DNA of 35,270 nucleotides. Source: a virus. Of this stretch, positions 15,088 to 21,172 are shown piece after piece (position 1 is the first letter of the stretch; each line of letters begins with the position of its first letter). Made by a program: the position numbers and the translations under genes. The notes beneath the pieces are model-generated. The model saw only the letters and a program-made list of their open reading frames with translations, ran no database searches and was not told the origin of the DNA. Location of the stretch: positions 1 to 35,270 of the IMG/VR virus record IMGVR_UViG_3300023180_000186. One strand, written 5' to 3'.

Positions 15088-15728
15088 ATAACCTTCCTCT
15101 CTCTTGGTGCTTCTACAGGATCTAGATACACCTTCTGGTTAAGATAAGTAGATGGATGCTCGATATATCCATCCTTCCATTTCTTACAGTTCTTATAAAC
15201 ATTTAAATGCTTCATAACCACATCAAGTTTATTATCCAGTTGTTGCTTCTTCCAGATCTTCCAGCAATATTCTTTTTTTACTTTGTTTGGATATGACTTC
15301 CAGAACTCTTCAAAGTTATCTGAGTATTCGACCAATATATTATTATGGGTATTGGGTAATGGGTTATGGGTAATGGGTAGCATACCATTCGCATTGCGTT
15401 CGGATTGCGTTCGCATAGAACCCTTATTCCACCTTGCTTCTGCACTCTTCCTTGCTGACTCAGATTTACGATAAACTGCCTGTAGTTCTTCATCGATCCT
15501 ATAGTGATGCCACTCATCCTCGATCTTAGTAAAAAATAAACTAAGCAACAAACTAATTTCTTTTTCAGTCGCTTGGACTTTCATTGCCAGTAATGGAATA
15601 TCATCTGGCAGTGGTTTTTCTTGGTCGTAATATAACCACATCAATTCGAGATATTGTGATCTCGCTTTGTGGTCTAGAAAACTGGTGTCCTTTTTAAAGT
15701 CACCAATATGGTGTTGATAGAATTGCAT
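15084..15728 (-). CDS. DUF1376 replication-associated protein
   Basis: A 214-aa protein whose first 90 residues are a DUF1376 domain: MQFYQHHIGDFKKDTSFLDH, then YLELMWLYYDQEKPLPDD. These winged-helix-like domains are found in phage replication initiators and helicase-loading proteins. The C-terminal part (FEEFWKSYPNKVKKEYCWKI, HPSTYLNQKVY) matches the end often seen in such proteins. The middle linker is low complexity (PITHNPLPNTHN) because the DNA there is a tandem heptamer array. A GGAG 5 nt upstream supports the ATG at 15728. With a phage helicase but no polymerase nearby, it probably helps load replication at the origin. Confidence 0.72.
   Translation of the reverse strand: MQFYQHHIGDFKKDTSFLDHKARSQYLELMWLYYDQEKPLPDDIPLLAMKVQATEKEISLLLSLFFTKIEDEWHHYRIDEELQAVYRKSESARKSAEARWNKGSMRTQSERNANGMLPITHNPLPNTHNNILVEYSDNFEEFWKSYPNKVKKEYCWKIWKKQQLDNKLDVVMKHLNVYKNCKKWKDGYIEHPSTYLNQKVYLDPVEAPRERKVI
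15346..15380. repeat. Five tandem TGGGTAA-type heptamers (candidate origin iterons)
   Basis: Five consecutive 7-bp units, TGGGTAT, TGGGTAA, TGGGTTA, TGGGTAA, TGGGTAG, begin at 15346, 15353, 15360, 15367 and 15374. The 7-bp period is out of phase with codons, so the DNA rather than the protein repeat seems to be conserved. They lie inside the DUF1376 replication gene, as lambda ori lies inside gene O. Confidence 0.62.
15393..15413. repeat. Direct repeat ATTGCGTTCG next to the heptamers
   Basis: Two copies of ATTGCGTTCG (15393-15402 and 15404-15413) one base apart, 13 bp after the heptamer array. This is a GC-rich island within an AT-rich gene and may be part of the same origin-like structure. 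Confidence 0.5.
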
Positions 15729-15736
15729 TTGATCTC

Positions 15737-15904
15737 CTAAAATAATGCTTCACCAACCTTATCCAGTAAGTTCTGGAATGTCGGTGGTTTTATTTTTACC
15801 AGTCTGGTGTTTGGTCTACAGGTCATAAACTGAACTGCGTTATCTTTATCATAGAATCTAAATAATAGATCTCCATCCTCCCAGACCTCATACTTAAATA
15901 GCAT
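15737..15904 (-). CDS. 55-aa hypothetical early protein
   Basis: A 55-codon gene overlapping the end of the Cro-like gene by 11 nt (start at 15904) and ending 8 nt before the DUF1376 start. The product begins MLFKYEVWEDGDLLFRFYDK and continues with DNAVQFMTCRPNTRLVKIK, a small alpha/beta protein I do not recognise. GGAGATCGATG at the start is a usable Shine-Dalgarno, though short-spaced. Its place between a repressor and a replication gene suggests an early regulatory or replication accessory role. Confidence 0.55.
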   Translation of the reverse strand: MLFKYEVWEDGDLLFRFYDKDNAVQFMTCRPNTRLVKIKPPTFQNLLDKVGEALF

Positions 15905-16058
15905 CGATCTTCTCTTTGATCTGATACTGCCTTAGTGCTGGTATAGCACCTCCCTTACTGCGCCAAAGACTGACTGCCTGCTGAGATATGCCAAGCGTAT
16001 CAGCAACCTCGTAGTCGTTCTTTAGATTCAGTTTTTTCTTCACGTCATCTAACGTCAT
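15894..16058 (-). CDS. Cro-like helix-turn-helix repressor
   Basis: A 54-aa protein: MTLDDVKKKLNLKNDYEVAD followed by TLGISQQAVSLWRSKGGAIP. The DTLGISQQAVSLWRS segment is a clear helix-turn-helix in the Cro/YdaS manner, and ALRQYQIKEKI forms the last helix. GGAGGAG precedes the ATG at 16058. It is the first gene of the early minus operon, and its leader carries a good sigma70 promoter overlapped by an inverted repeat (16100-16113) that recurs at the divergent plus promoter. It probably autorepresses and controls the early operon. No CI-type partner or integrase is seen. Confidence 0.8.
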   Translation of the reverse strand: MTLDDVKKKLNLKNDYEVADTLGISQQAVSLWRSKGGAIPALRQYQIKEKIDAI

Positions 16059-16087
16059 AACTCCTCCATAAAATTACACATTCTGAC

Positions 16088-16117
16088 ATCATATCAAAAA
16101 CAAGTTAAATTGTGCAA
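16088..16117 (-). promoter_or_regulatory. Sigma70-type promoter for the Cro-like operon
   Basis: Minus-strand -35 TTGCAC (16112-16117) and -10 TATGAT (16088-16093) with an 18-bp spacer, and a 5' leader of about 24 nt to the Cro-like ATG. An operator-like repeat fills the spacer and the -35 edge. Confidence 0.68.
16100..16113. promoter_or_regulatory. Operator-like site 1
   Basis: ACAAGTTAAATTGT is an imperfect palindrome (two mismatched positions). It overlaps the spacer and the -35 box of the Cro-like gene's promoter and shares its ACAAGTT half with site 2. Confidence 0.5.
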
Positions 16118-16141
16118 GATAAAAATAAATAAAAATAATTA

Positions 16142-16155
16142 ACAAGTTTGCTTGT
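16142..16155. promoter_or_regulatory. Operator-like site 2
   Basis: ACAAG-TTTG-CTTGT has 5-bp perfect arms, the same 14-bp length and the same ACAAGTT half as site 1. It overlaps the probable -35 of the divergent plus-strand promoter, so one regulator could control both directions. Confidence 0.5.
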
Positions 16156-16179
16156 ATTTTATAAAAAAGAGAGTATAGT
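16152..16179 (+). promoter_or_regulatory. Early plus-strand promoter
   Basis: -35-like TTGTAT (16152-16157), 16-bp spacer, -10 TATAGT (16174-16179). The -35 is weak and overlaps operator-like site 2. A start near 16186 would give a leader of about 170 nt before the first early gene. Confidence 0.5.
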
Positions 16180-16185
16180 TCTATA

Positions 16186-16331
16186 TATGGATGTTGTAGT
16201 TAGATCCTAATGTTGGTTCAAGTGTCAACTAAAAATCACTTGAGGGACTCAAAGACCCTGCGAAGGCGAGACGGAAACCCAAACACCAACCAGACTGGGA
16301 ACATGGACAAGGTCTGGACACAGTTTTTTTT
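16186..16331 (+). ncRNA. Structured leader RNA ending in terminator-like hairpin
   Basis: This gene-free stretch before the early operon can fold into a multi-stem RNA. GTTGGT (16212-16217) pairs with ACCAAC (16285-16290). TCAAGTG (16218-16224) pairs with CACTTGA (16237-16243) directly inside it. A GGG/CCC hairpin (16244-16246/16256-16258) or, alternatively, CCT-GCGA-AGG (16257-16266) follows. CCAGAC (16290-16295) pairs with GTCTGG (16312-16317), then ACACAG and eight Ts (16324-16331). The stem plus U tract looks like an attenuator or the 3' end of a small RNA. It matches no riboswitch I know. Confidence 0.5.
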
Positions 16332-16354
16332 AATATAAATTTGAGGAGATTATT

Positions 16355-16948
16355 ATGAAAGCAACACACTTTGGAGAATGCCAAATTTGTGGCAGAAAAA
16401 TGAAAGCACCACATGGTAAATTATCTAATCATGGGTATCAAATTCACAATGGTTATTTTCATGGGTCATGTCATGGTTCACATGAGTTACCTTTTGAAAA
16501 AGATAGATCAGTTCTTGGTAATGTTATTAAAGACTTTTCAAAATTTATCGATAACAAACAACAATATATGCAAGACGTAGCAAGTGGCAAACAAAAATAC
16601 AAAGTTCCAGTTCATGTTCAAGTAGGTTACAGTAGTCCTAAAAAAATGTGGGTTGATTTTGTATCAGTTAGAAATGAACCTTACGCTTGGGACGAAGATA
16701 AAACTTTTGAAGTTTTTTTAATCGACCCAAAAGAAATACAAGGTGAACTTTGGAGATTCAACAGGAAGTATAGTTTAAATGACGATGGACTTATTCAGTG
16801 GGTAAATGACGAGGATGATTACTATACTGGACAAGAAAGATACCGACTAAAGTTAAGTTATGAAATCAACAACTACATAAATTTGTTGACTGAGTTACGT
16901 AACAGATACAATAGTTGGGAAATTAAAGAGTTAGACCCTGTTGCTTAG
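16355..16948 (+). CDS. First early gene; putative zinc-binding protein
   Basis: A 197-aa protein. The N-terminus, CQICGRKM (C9, C12) with HGY...HGSCHGS (about residues 25-42), has the spacing of a small zinc finger that I have seen on phage and plasmid proteins. The rest is charged with many aromatic residues (EPYAWDEDKTFEVFLID, WRFNRKYSLN, ELRNRYNSWEIKEL). GAGGAG precedes the ATG. As the first gene after the early promoter and structured leader it is probably made early and in quantity, so a host-takeover or DNA-binding role is plausible but unproven. Confidence 0.65.
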   Translation: MKATHFGECQICGRKMKAPHGKLSNHGYQIHNGYFHGSCHGSHELPFEKDRSVLGNVIKDFSKFIDNKQQYMQDVASGKQKYKVPVHVQVGYSSPKKMWVDFVSVRNEPYAWDEDKTFEVFLIDPKEIQGELWRFNRKYSLNDDGLIQWVNDEDDYYTGQERYRLKLSYEINNYINLLTELRNRYNSWEIKELDPVA

Positions 16949-16955
16949 GGTCTAA
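16931..16955 (+). repeat. 8-bp perfect inverted repeat at the end of the first early gene
   Basis: TTAGACCC (16931-16938) and GGGTCTAA (16948-16955) form a perfect stem around the stop codon. No U tract follows on either strand, so it is more likely an RNA stability or processing element than a terminator. Confidence 0.5.
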
Positions 16956-16977
16956 CATTAACTTGAGGAGATTAAGT

Positions 16978-17169
16978 ATGGCAACAAAACTAACTAAACC
17001 AGTTACACGAGAGACTGACGTAACTGTTTTTGATCGAGGTAACAGAGAAATCATCGTAACTTTACAAGGTGATTGCATTGTGTTTAAATTAAAAGGTCTG
17101 CGATCCACATACGAGTTGGAGTTGGGGGAAGCGTTCTGGATTGCATTTAAAAAACGTAGTAAGTTATAA
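16978..17169 (+). CDS. Conserved small early phage protein
   Basis: A 63-aa protein starting MATKLTKPVTRETDVTVFDR, with REIIVTLQGDCIVFKLKGLR and a C-terminal FWIAFKKRSK. GAGGAG 7 nt upstream fixes the ATG at 16978. This family (KPVTRET...DRG...I) recurs in phage early regions and is mostly beta with a basic end, but has no known function that I can name. It lies between two other short early genes with similar ribosome binding sites. Confidence 0.68.
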   Translation: MATKLTKPVTRETDVTVFDRGNREIIVTLQGDCIVFKLKGLRSTYELELGEAFWIAFKKRSKL

Positions 17170-17179
17170 GGAGATCATT

Positions 17180-17491
17180 ATGAAAACAAACTACATTCTA
17201 AAGAAGAGTGGAGAAGTCACTCAAACAATTAAAAATACTGAGGGTCGTGTAGCAATGCACGACCTCATCAAATACATACTATCATCTGCGGTTCACTGCC
17301 CAGATCTGCTTAAAGGTCTCACAGTTTATAAGCAAGAGGTTGATTCCAACGGTGAAGAAGTTTGGTGCGAACCATTTATGCAGTTTAGTTCACCAGATAT
17401 TATTCAGTTCTTAAAAGTATTTAAGGACTTTAACAAATCACCATCGCCACAGGAGATAATTTATGACAATCAATACCCTAAAGCGATTTAA
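17180..17491 (+). CDS. Hypothetical early protein
   Basis: A 103-aa protein starting MKTNYILKKSGEVTQTIKNT, with AAGGAG 7 nt before the ATG at 17180; a longer frame upstream overlaps the previous gene and lacks a ribosome site. The sequence is a plain alpha/beta mix with two cysteines (AVHCPDL, VWCEP). I recognise no domain. The end overlaps the next gene by 29 nt. Confidence 0.6.
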   Translation: MKTNYILKKSGEVTQTIKNTEGRVAMHDLIKYILSSAVHCPDLLKGLTVYKQEVDSNGEEVWCEPFMQFSSPDIIQFLKVFKDFNKSPSPQEIIYDNQYPKAI

Positions 17492-17639
17492 CGAACTTTA
17501 CAAAGTTTACGATAGCAATCATAATCTAACAGGTTATATGTGTTGGATTAATGGTTACAAATTTATTAACAAGGTTGACTGGGACACACTCCCAGTTGAC
17601 CAACTTTATTCAAAATATAAGGGAGAAGATAATGGATAG
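17463..17639 (+). CDS. 58-aa hypothetical early protein
   Basis: A 58-codon gene starting MTINTLKRFNELYKVYDSNH and ending KYKGEDNG. It has AGGAGA 6 nt before the ATG and overlaps its neighbours by 29 and 8 nt. It contains a Tyr/Trp-rich core (GYMCWINGYKFINKVDWDTL). No family recognised. Strong ribosome site and tight coupling support it as real. Confidence 0.58.
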   Translation: MTINTLKRFNELYKVYDSNHNLTGYMCWINGYKFINKVDWDTLPVDQLYSKYKGEDNG

Positions 17640-17772
17640 AGATAGTTGGTTGCAAGATTACGATCAATACTTAGATGAGCAACATCAGTTGCAAGATCAA
17701 CAAGAGCGTGAGCAATATGAAGCAGAGCAAGCGATAGAAAAACATAAGATGGAGAAGCACAATGGCAGATGA
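17632..17772 (+). CDS. 46-aa Gln/Glu-rich coiled-coil peptide
   Basis: A 46-codon gene starting MDRDSWLQDYDQYLDEQHQL; over half the residues are Q, E, D, K or H, so it should be one long charged helix. GGGAGA precedes the ATG, which overlaps the previous stop as ATGGATAG. It runs 11 nt into the next gene. It may be an adaptor peptide or be translated mainly for coupling; no function is known. Confidence 0.55.
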   Translation: MDRDSWLQDYDQYLDEQHQLQDQQEREQYEAEQAIEKHKMEKHNGR

Positions 17773-18142
17773 TATGAAAAGTAAATTAATTAAAGATATG
17801 CTAAAGCGTTTTGAGTTTGATTGGAAAGATGCACTTTGGCAACATAAACAAAGTGGTGAATGGTTAATGAAACACCGATACGTAGAAATTGTTGGTGCTA
17901 AGTTAGGTGTTCAATATTCTTTTCAGGTAGTCGAGTGTGACTCAGACAAAGGCAACATGGTTGTGATCTGCACTGCTAAGAGTGATGACAAAACTGTTCA
18001 AACATTTGGTGAAGCAAATATTAAGAACAATAAAACCAGTTACCCTATGGCAATGGCAGAAAAGCGTGCTTACGACCGAGCAGTTCTAAAAGTCGTAGGT
18101 TTACATGGGTTTATCTATTCAGAGACTGAGTTCGATGATTGA
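17762..18142 (+). CDS. Putative Rad52-like annealing/recombination protein
   Basis: A 126-aa protein in the early replication and recombination block. The C-terminal segment TVQTFGEANIKNN, YPMAMAEKRAYDRAVLKVVG and FIYSETEFDD resembles phage proteins annotated as single-strand annealing or Rad52/DdrA-related, which carry a similar MAMAEKRA helix. The N-terminal half (FEFDWKDALWQHKQSGEWLM, HRYVEIVGAKLG) also fits that group. Together with YqaJ and an SSB-like protein it could form an exonuclease-annealase system. The assignment is tentative: such proteins are short and divergent. Confidence 0.45.
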   Translation: MADDMKSKLIKDMLKRFEFDWKDALWQHKQSGEWLMKHRYVEIVGAKLGVQYSFQVVECDSDKGNMVVICTAKSDDKTVQTFGEANIKNNKTSYPMAMAEKRAYDRAVLKVVGLHGFIYSETEFDD

Positions 18143-18545
18143 GATTAATGACCTATTAAACAGACTACAAAAGGTTCGGAAGATTGGAACAGATGAGTGG
18201 GTAGCAAGTTCGCCCACTCGATCTGATCGAACACCAAGTTTATTTATTAAATACGATACAAATGGAAATATCTTATTGCATGACTTTGGTGGATCTTCTG
18301 TTGATGAAATCTGTAATGCTATTGGTATTGAATTATCTGATCTCTTTCCAGATGATGGTAAGGAATATAAACCACAACGATTTAATGCACACAATGTTTT
18401 GACTGCAATGAGACAAGAGGTTTTACTGGTTGCACTTTGTGCTGTAGATATTGTTGCTGGACGACCTATAACGGAAGAAGATAAAGATCGAGTGCTATTA
18501 GCATCACAACGTTTAAAAGAGGTATATGAGTTATGTCTAGGTTAG
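18135..18545 (+). CDS. Primase-like N-terminal domain protein lacking zinc ligands
   Basis: A 136-aa protein. Residues about 15-75 match the zinc-ribbon and following region of phage primases: ASSPTRSDRTPSLFIKYDTN, GNILLHDFGGSSVDEICNAI, GIELSDLFPDDG. In canonical forms the motif is C-P-x-H-x-x-R-x-P-S-L; here the Cys and His positions are Ser and other residues. It starts in an ATGATTGA overlap with the previous gene and its end overlaps the helicase by 13 nt, like a split T7 gp4-type primase-helicase. No catalytic primase core is present. It may assist the helicase or bind template instead of making primers. Confidence 0.55.
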   Translation: MIEINDLLNRLQKVRKIGTDEWVASSPTRSDRTPSLFIKYDTNGNILLHDFGGSSVDEICNAIGIELSDLFPDDGKEYKPQRFNAHNVLTAMRQEVLLVALCAVDIVAGRPITEEDKDRVLLASQRLKEVYELCLG

Positions 18546-19477
18546 AAAAAGGTGCTAAGGCACTGGATGATAATCGCTTAAAAAGATTAATCATTCAAGA
18601 TTCTGATTTTGACAATTACTTAAACGAGAGGGACGGAGACGAACACATTGAACTTAAATCACCAGATTATTTTATTGATGATGTCTTAGATTACTTTGCT
18701 AATGGTGGAGCATTGCAAGGTGATAAGGTTGGATTCGAGAAGATTGATAATAGGTTTCGACTTGGTGAAGGTCAGGTAACTATCTGGCAGGGTATCAATG
18801 GTCATGGTAAAAGTCTTTTTCTTGGGCAGGTATTTCAAAATCTTATGGCACAAGATAAGAAGGTTTGTATTGTGTCACCAGAAATGTCACCAGTATCTTT
18901 GATTGCTAGGATGACAAGGCAGTGTTTCAAATCTGAGTTTCCAGAACCAGAGGGTATCAAGGCATGGTGCATGAAGGCAGTTGGTAAACTTTGGATCTAC
19001 GACTTTCAGAATACTGTTACTGAGGATAGATTAATGAGTTTGTTATTGTATGCTAGCGAGAAATTAGGTATTCAGCATATTCTCATCGACTCACTTATGA
19101 AGGTGCAATCCATTGCAGAAGACGATTACAACGGACAAAAGTCTTTTGTAAATAAACTATGCATGATTGCTAGACAAACAAAATGTCATTTGCATTTAGT
19201 AGCACATAGTCGTAAGGGTTCAACTGAAGACGAAAAACCAGACAAGATGTCAGTGTTAGGTTCTAGTTCGATAACTAACCTTTGTGATAATTGTGTTGCA
19301 GTCTGGCGCAATAAACCTAAGGAGCGCATCGATCCACTTCAGATGACTGAGGAAGAAGAACGGATGTTTGATGCACATATTATTATTCAGAAAAATAGAC
19401 ATGGGGATGGTGAAGGCGAGTATGGACTATTTTTTGATTCAGCAACACAACTTTACAGGGATCGTTATGAAAGATAA
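18533..19477 (+). CDS. DnaB/Twinkle-like replicative helicase
   Basis: A 314-aa RecA-fold ATPase. Walker A GINGHGKS is at 87-94, SPEMSP (115-120) is the DnaB-type H1a region, ILIDS (183-187) is Walker B and HLVAHSRKG (about 221-229) is the sensor/H3 motif. An NRHGDGEGEYGLFFD end resembles the DnaB H4 region. It is shorter than DnaB, lacking most of the N-terminal domain. It unwinds DNA ahead of the host polymerase, with the primase-like gene overlapping its start by 13 nt. Function is firmly indicated by motifs. Confidence 0.88.
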   Translation: MSRLEKGAKALDDNRLKRLIIQDSDFDNYLNERDGDEHIELKSPDYFIDDVLDYFANGGALQGDKVGFEKIDNRFRLGEGQVTIWQGINGHGKSLFLGQVFQNLMAQDKKVCIVSPEMSPVSLIARMTRQCFKSEFPEPEGIKAWCMKAVGKLWIYDFQNTVTEDRLMSLLLYASEKLGIQHILIDSLMKVQSIAEDDYNGQKSFVNKLCMIARQTKCHLHLVAHSRKGSTEDEKPDKMSVLGSSSITNLCDNCVAVWRNKPKERIDPLQMTEEEERMFDAHIIIQKNRHGDGEGEYGLFFDSATQLYRDRYER

Positions 19478-19649
19478 AAATCTTAGTATTAAAGATATGT
19501 TAAAAATGATACAACATACATTTGGAGACGACATTAAATATAAAGTAGTATTAGATGATGGTCGTGTGTTTAAATCTAAAGACTATGATGCGGAGAATAA
19601 ATATGCTAAATTTCAAAATGAACAAGCACAATCTAGAAAACTTAATTAG
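19467..19649 (+). CDS. 60-aa hypothetical early protein
   Basis: A 60-codon gene starting MKDKNLSIKDMLKMIQHTFG with DIKYKVVLDDGRVFKSKDYD. The ATG at 19467 overlaps the helicase end by 11 nt; a longer in-frame extension lies inside the helicase gene and is unlikely. No domain recognised. Lys/Asp-rich and probably soluble; position suggests an accessory to the replication genes. Confidence 0.55.
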   Translation: MKDKNLSIKDMLKMIQHTFGDDIKYKVVLDDGRVFKSKDYDAENKYAKFQNEQAQSRKLN

Positions 19650-19962
19650 TAAATTAAGACAACTAGATCCAACGAAAGTCTGGGAGGTAATTGTGAGAAA
19701 ACCAAAAAGTGTTCGTAGTATGGATCAAAACGAGTATTACTGGGAGATGCTTACTGCTATGGGAGACTACTTTGGATATGAAAAAAATGATATGCATAAA
19801 TTGATGGCATATAAATTTTTATTTGAAATGAAAGAAATCAAAAATGAAAGTGTTGGGTTTATTCGTAGCACTTCAGATTTAAATACTAAAGAGTTTAATG
19901 AGTATTTAGACAATATTAAATTCTGGTCAGGACAATACGGATTTAATTTTGAAGAAAAGTGA
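19603..19962 (+). CDS. NinB-like recombination protein
   Basis: A 119-aa protein. KPKSVRSMDQNEYYWEML (33-50) is the R-S-x-x-Q-N-x-x-x-W pattern of the NinB/lambda Orf recombination family, and GFIRSTSDLNTKEFNEYLDN (about 84-103) is a common following segment in phage homologues. Family members bind single-stranded DNA and act as recombination mediators in place of RecFOR. The ATG at 19603 has GGAGA upstream at good spacing; another ATG at 19618 is possible. It lies next to a Ref-like nuclease, as in other phage nin-type regions. Confidence 0.7.
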   Translation: MLNFKMNKHNLENLISKLRQLDPTKVWEVIVRKPKSVRSMDQNEYYWEMLTAMGDYFGYEKNDMHKLMAYKFLFEMKEIKNESVGFIRSTSDLNTKEFNEYLDNIKFWSGQYGFNFEEK

Positions 19963-20221
19963 AAAAGAATGGATAGAGAAATTGGTGGACTTTGGTTGCG
20001 TAGTCTGTCGTAAGTTTTATGACGATGCAATCACTCCACCATGTATCCATCACATTAGGGAAGGTTTAGGCAAAAGTCAGCGTAATAGTTGGGATAATTG
20101 CTTACCTTTGTGCCACGAACATCATCAAGGTAGCGATGGTTTTCACTCAGGGAAGAAGACGTGGATTGCAAAATATGGCACAGAATATGAACTGCTAGAG
20201 TGGTTAAAAGCGAGGTTGTAA
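19949..20221 (+). CDS. HNH/Ref-type nuclease
   Basis: A 90-aa protein. CVVC (C17, C20), CIHHIREG (H34, H35), CLPLCHEHHQG (C55, H58, H59) and GFH (H66) match the RecA-dependent nuclease Ref and related HNH phage proteins. The YGTEYELLEWL end is typical. The frame starts with TTG at 19949, overlapping NinB by 14 nt; no better in-frame start is visible. Ref of phage P1 cuts DNA at RecA-made D-loops, so a role in recombination or resolving branched replication DNA is likely. Confidence 0.75.
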   Translation: MKKSEKEWIEKLVDFGCVVCRKFYDDAITPPCIHHIREGLGKSQRNSWDNCLPLCHEHHQGSDGFHSGKKTWIAKYGTEYELLEWLKARL

Positions 20222-20412
20222 TGTTTGAGTATTGCTTAATAGTTTATTTAACAATGGAAGAACCAAAATATATTGGCAACTTTGAATCATGTGCAGTAGC
20301 AAATATGTATGTTGCAGAATATTACAATGATGCACCATACACTGTGTGTCTGCATGAGGACTACATTGTATTACCAGAGAACTTTATAAAAAAAGAAGTG
20401 CATTATGATTGA
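20221..20412 (+). CDS. Conserved small phage protein
   Basis: A 63-aa protein starting MFEYCLIVYLTMEEPKYIGN, with NMYVAEYYNDAPYTVCLHED. The ATG overlaps the preceding stop (TAATG). I recognise the MFEYCLIVYL start as frequent among small early genes of marine phages, but no role is known. It has three cysteines and many aromatics and could be a small adaptor or inhibitor. Confidence 0.62.
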   Translation: MFEYCLIVYLTMEEPKYIGNFESCAVANMYVAEYYNDAPYTVCLHEDYIVLPENFIKKEVHYD

Positions 20413-21016
20413 TGTTAATAACTTAGGTTTAGATAAATTAGATATTGATAAGATAAAGTCTAATGTATTTAAATTAAAAGATTACTGGATACAAAGATCT
20501 AAAGCACCGTTTTATACATTGGGTCGCAATGCTTACATGGATGGAAAAACAGATGCATATTTTAAGGATGCAGAAGTTTTAAATCCCATTTTAGTAGAAA
20601 ATTTTTTTAATTTATATGGTGTAGTTCAGGCATATCTTACTCATCATATTGGAGAGAGTGTTTATCTAAGTCATAAATTTGCATACCCATCATTTCATAT
20701 ATTTGAATCTGATCCTGCATTTTTGGATTATCCATCAAATTGGCATAAAGATTTTCCATATGAAACGTTAGGATTAAAAAATGATACTGCTTATAGTTTT
20801 ACTTATGTTGTAGAGATTCCAAGTTCTGGAGCAGGTTTAGAATATCGAGATGGCAAAGAAAATTATCTTAAATATAAAGTTGGTGACATAATAGTTCATC
20901 GTGGTGACTTTTTGCATAACATAGCAAAGTTAAAAAAATATATTCCAAATGAATATAGAATAACTTTGCAAGGTCATGTAATAAGATATGATGGTCGTTT
21001 AATCATGTATTGGTAA
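20405..21016 (+). CDS. 2-oxoglutarate/Fe(II)-dependent oxygenase
   Basis: A 203-aa protein with the double-stranded beta-helix motif of 2OG oxygenases: WHKD (H114, D116; HxD), FLHNIAK (H171) and EYRITLQGH (R185, which binds 2-oxoglutarate). Spacing of about 55 residues between HxD and the distal His is normal. It uses iron, oxygen and 2OG to hydroxylate a substrate. Such enzymes are frequent in marine phages, but the target (protein, base or small molecule) cannot be read from sequence. It overlaps the previous gene by 8 nt and is in the middle of the early operon. Confidence 0.78.
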   Translation: MIDVNNLGLDKLDIDKIKSNVFKLKDYWIQRSKAPFYTLGRNAYMDGKTDAYFKDAEVLNPILVENFFNLYGVVQAYLTHHIGESVYLSHKFAYPSFHIFESDPAFLDYPSNWHKDFPYETLGLKNDTAYSFTYVVEIPSSGAGLEYRDGKENYLKYKVGDIIVHRGDFLHNIAKLKKYIPNEYRITLQGHVIRYDGRLIMYW

Positions 21017-21025
21017 GGAGTTTGT

Positions 21026-21172
21026 ATGGGTAAAGGTTCAGGTAGAAGGGTTGAGGATACAAAAAAAGTAGAATCTAATCCATTCTGGGAAAATACAACG
21101 TTTGCAAAAAAACAAAAGGAAAAATATGGCAACCAGTCCGACACAATTGACACTAAAAAAACTAAGAAGTGA
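21026..21172 (+). CDS. 48-aa basic phage protein (MGKGSGRR type)
   Basis: A 48-codon gene starting MGKGSGRRVEDTKKVESNPF and rich in Lys and Thr. AAGGAG precedes the ATG at 21026. Short proteins starting MGKG(S/D)-x-RR-P/V-x-D are common in phages and have no established role. It overlaps the next gene by 47 nt in another frame, so part of this DNA codes for two proteins. Confidence 0.6.
   Translation: MGKGSGRRVEDTKKVESNPFWENTTFAKKQKEKYGNQSDTIDTKKTKK

Noticed and set aside
15346-15380. Heptamers read as telomere-like ends or a CRISPR array.
   Set aside because: The units are contiguous without spacers and lie inside a coding gene; an iteron-like role is simpler.
16180-16240. GGTTCAAGTGTCAAC looks like a tRNA T-arm, which could mean a tRNA gene or an attP core.
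   Set aside because: The loop is one base too long, no D-arm, anticodon arm or acceptor stem can be built around it, and no integrase is present. It pairs better as part of the leader RNA.
16229-16414. A 61-codon minus-strand frame across the leader RNA.
   Set aside because: No ribosome site, and it spans the structured leader and the start of a well-supported plus gene.
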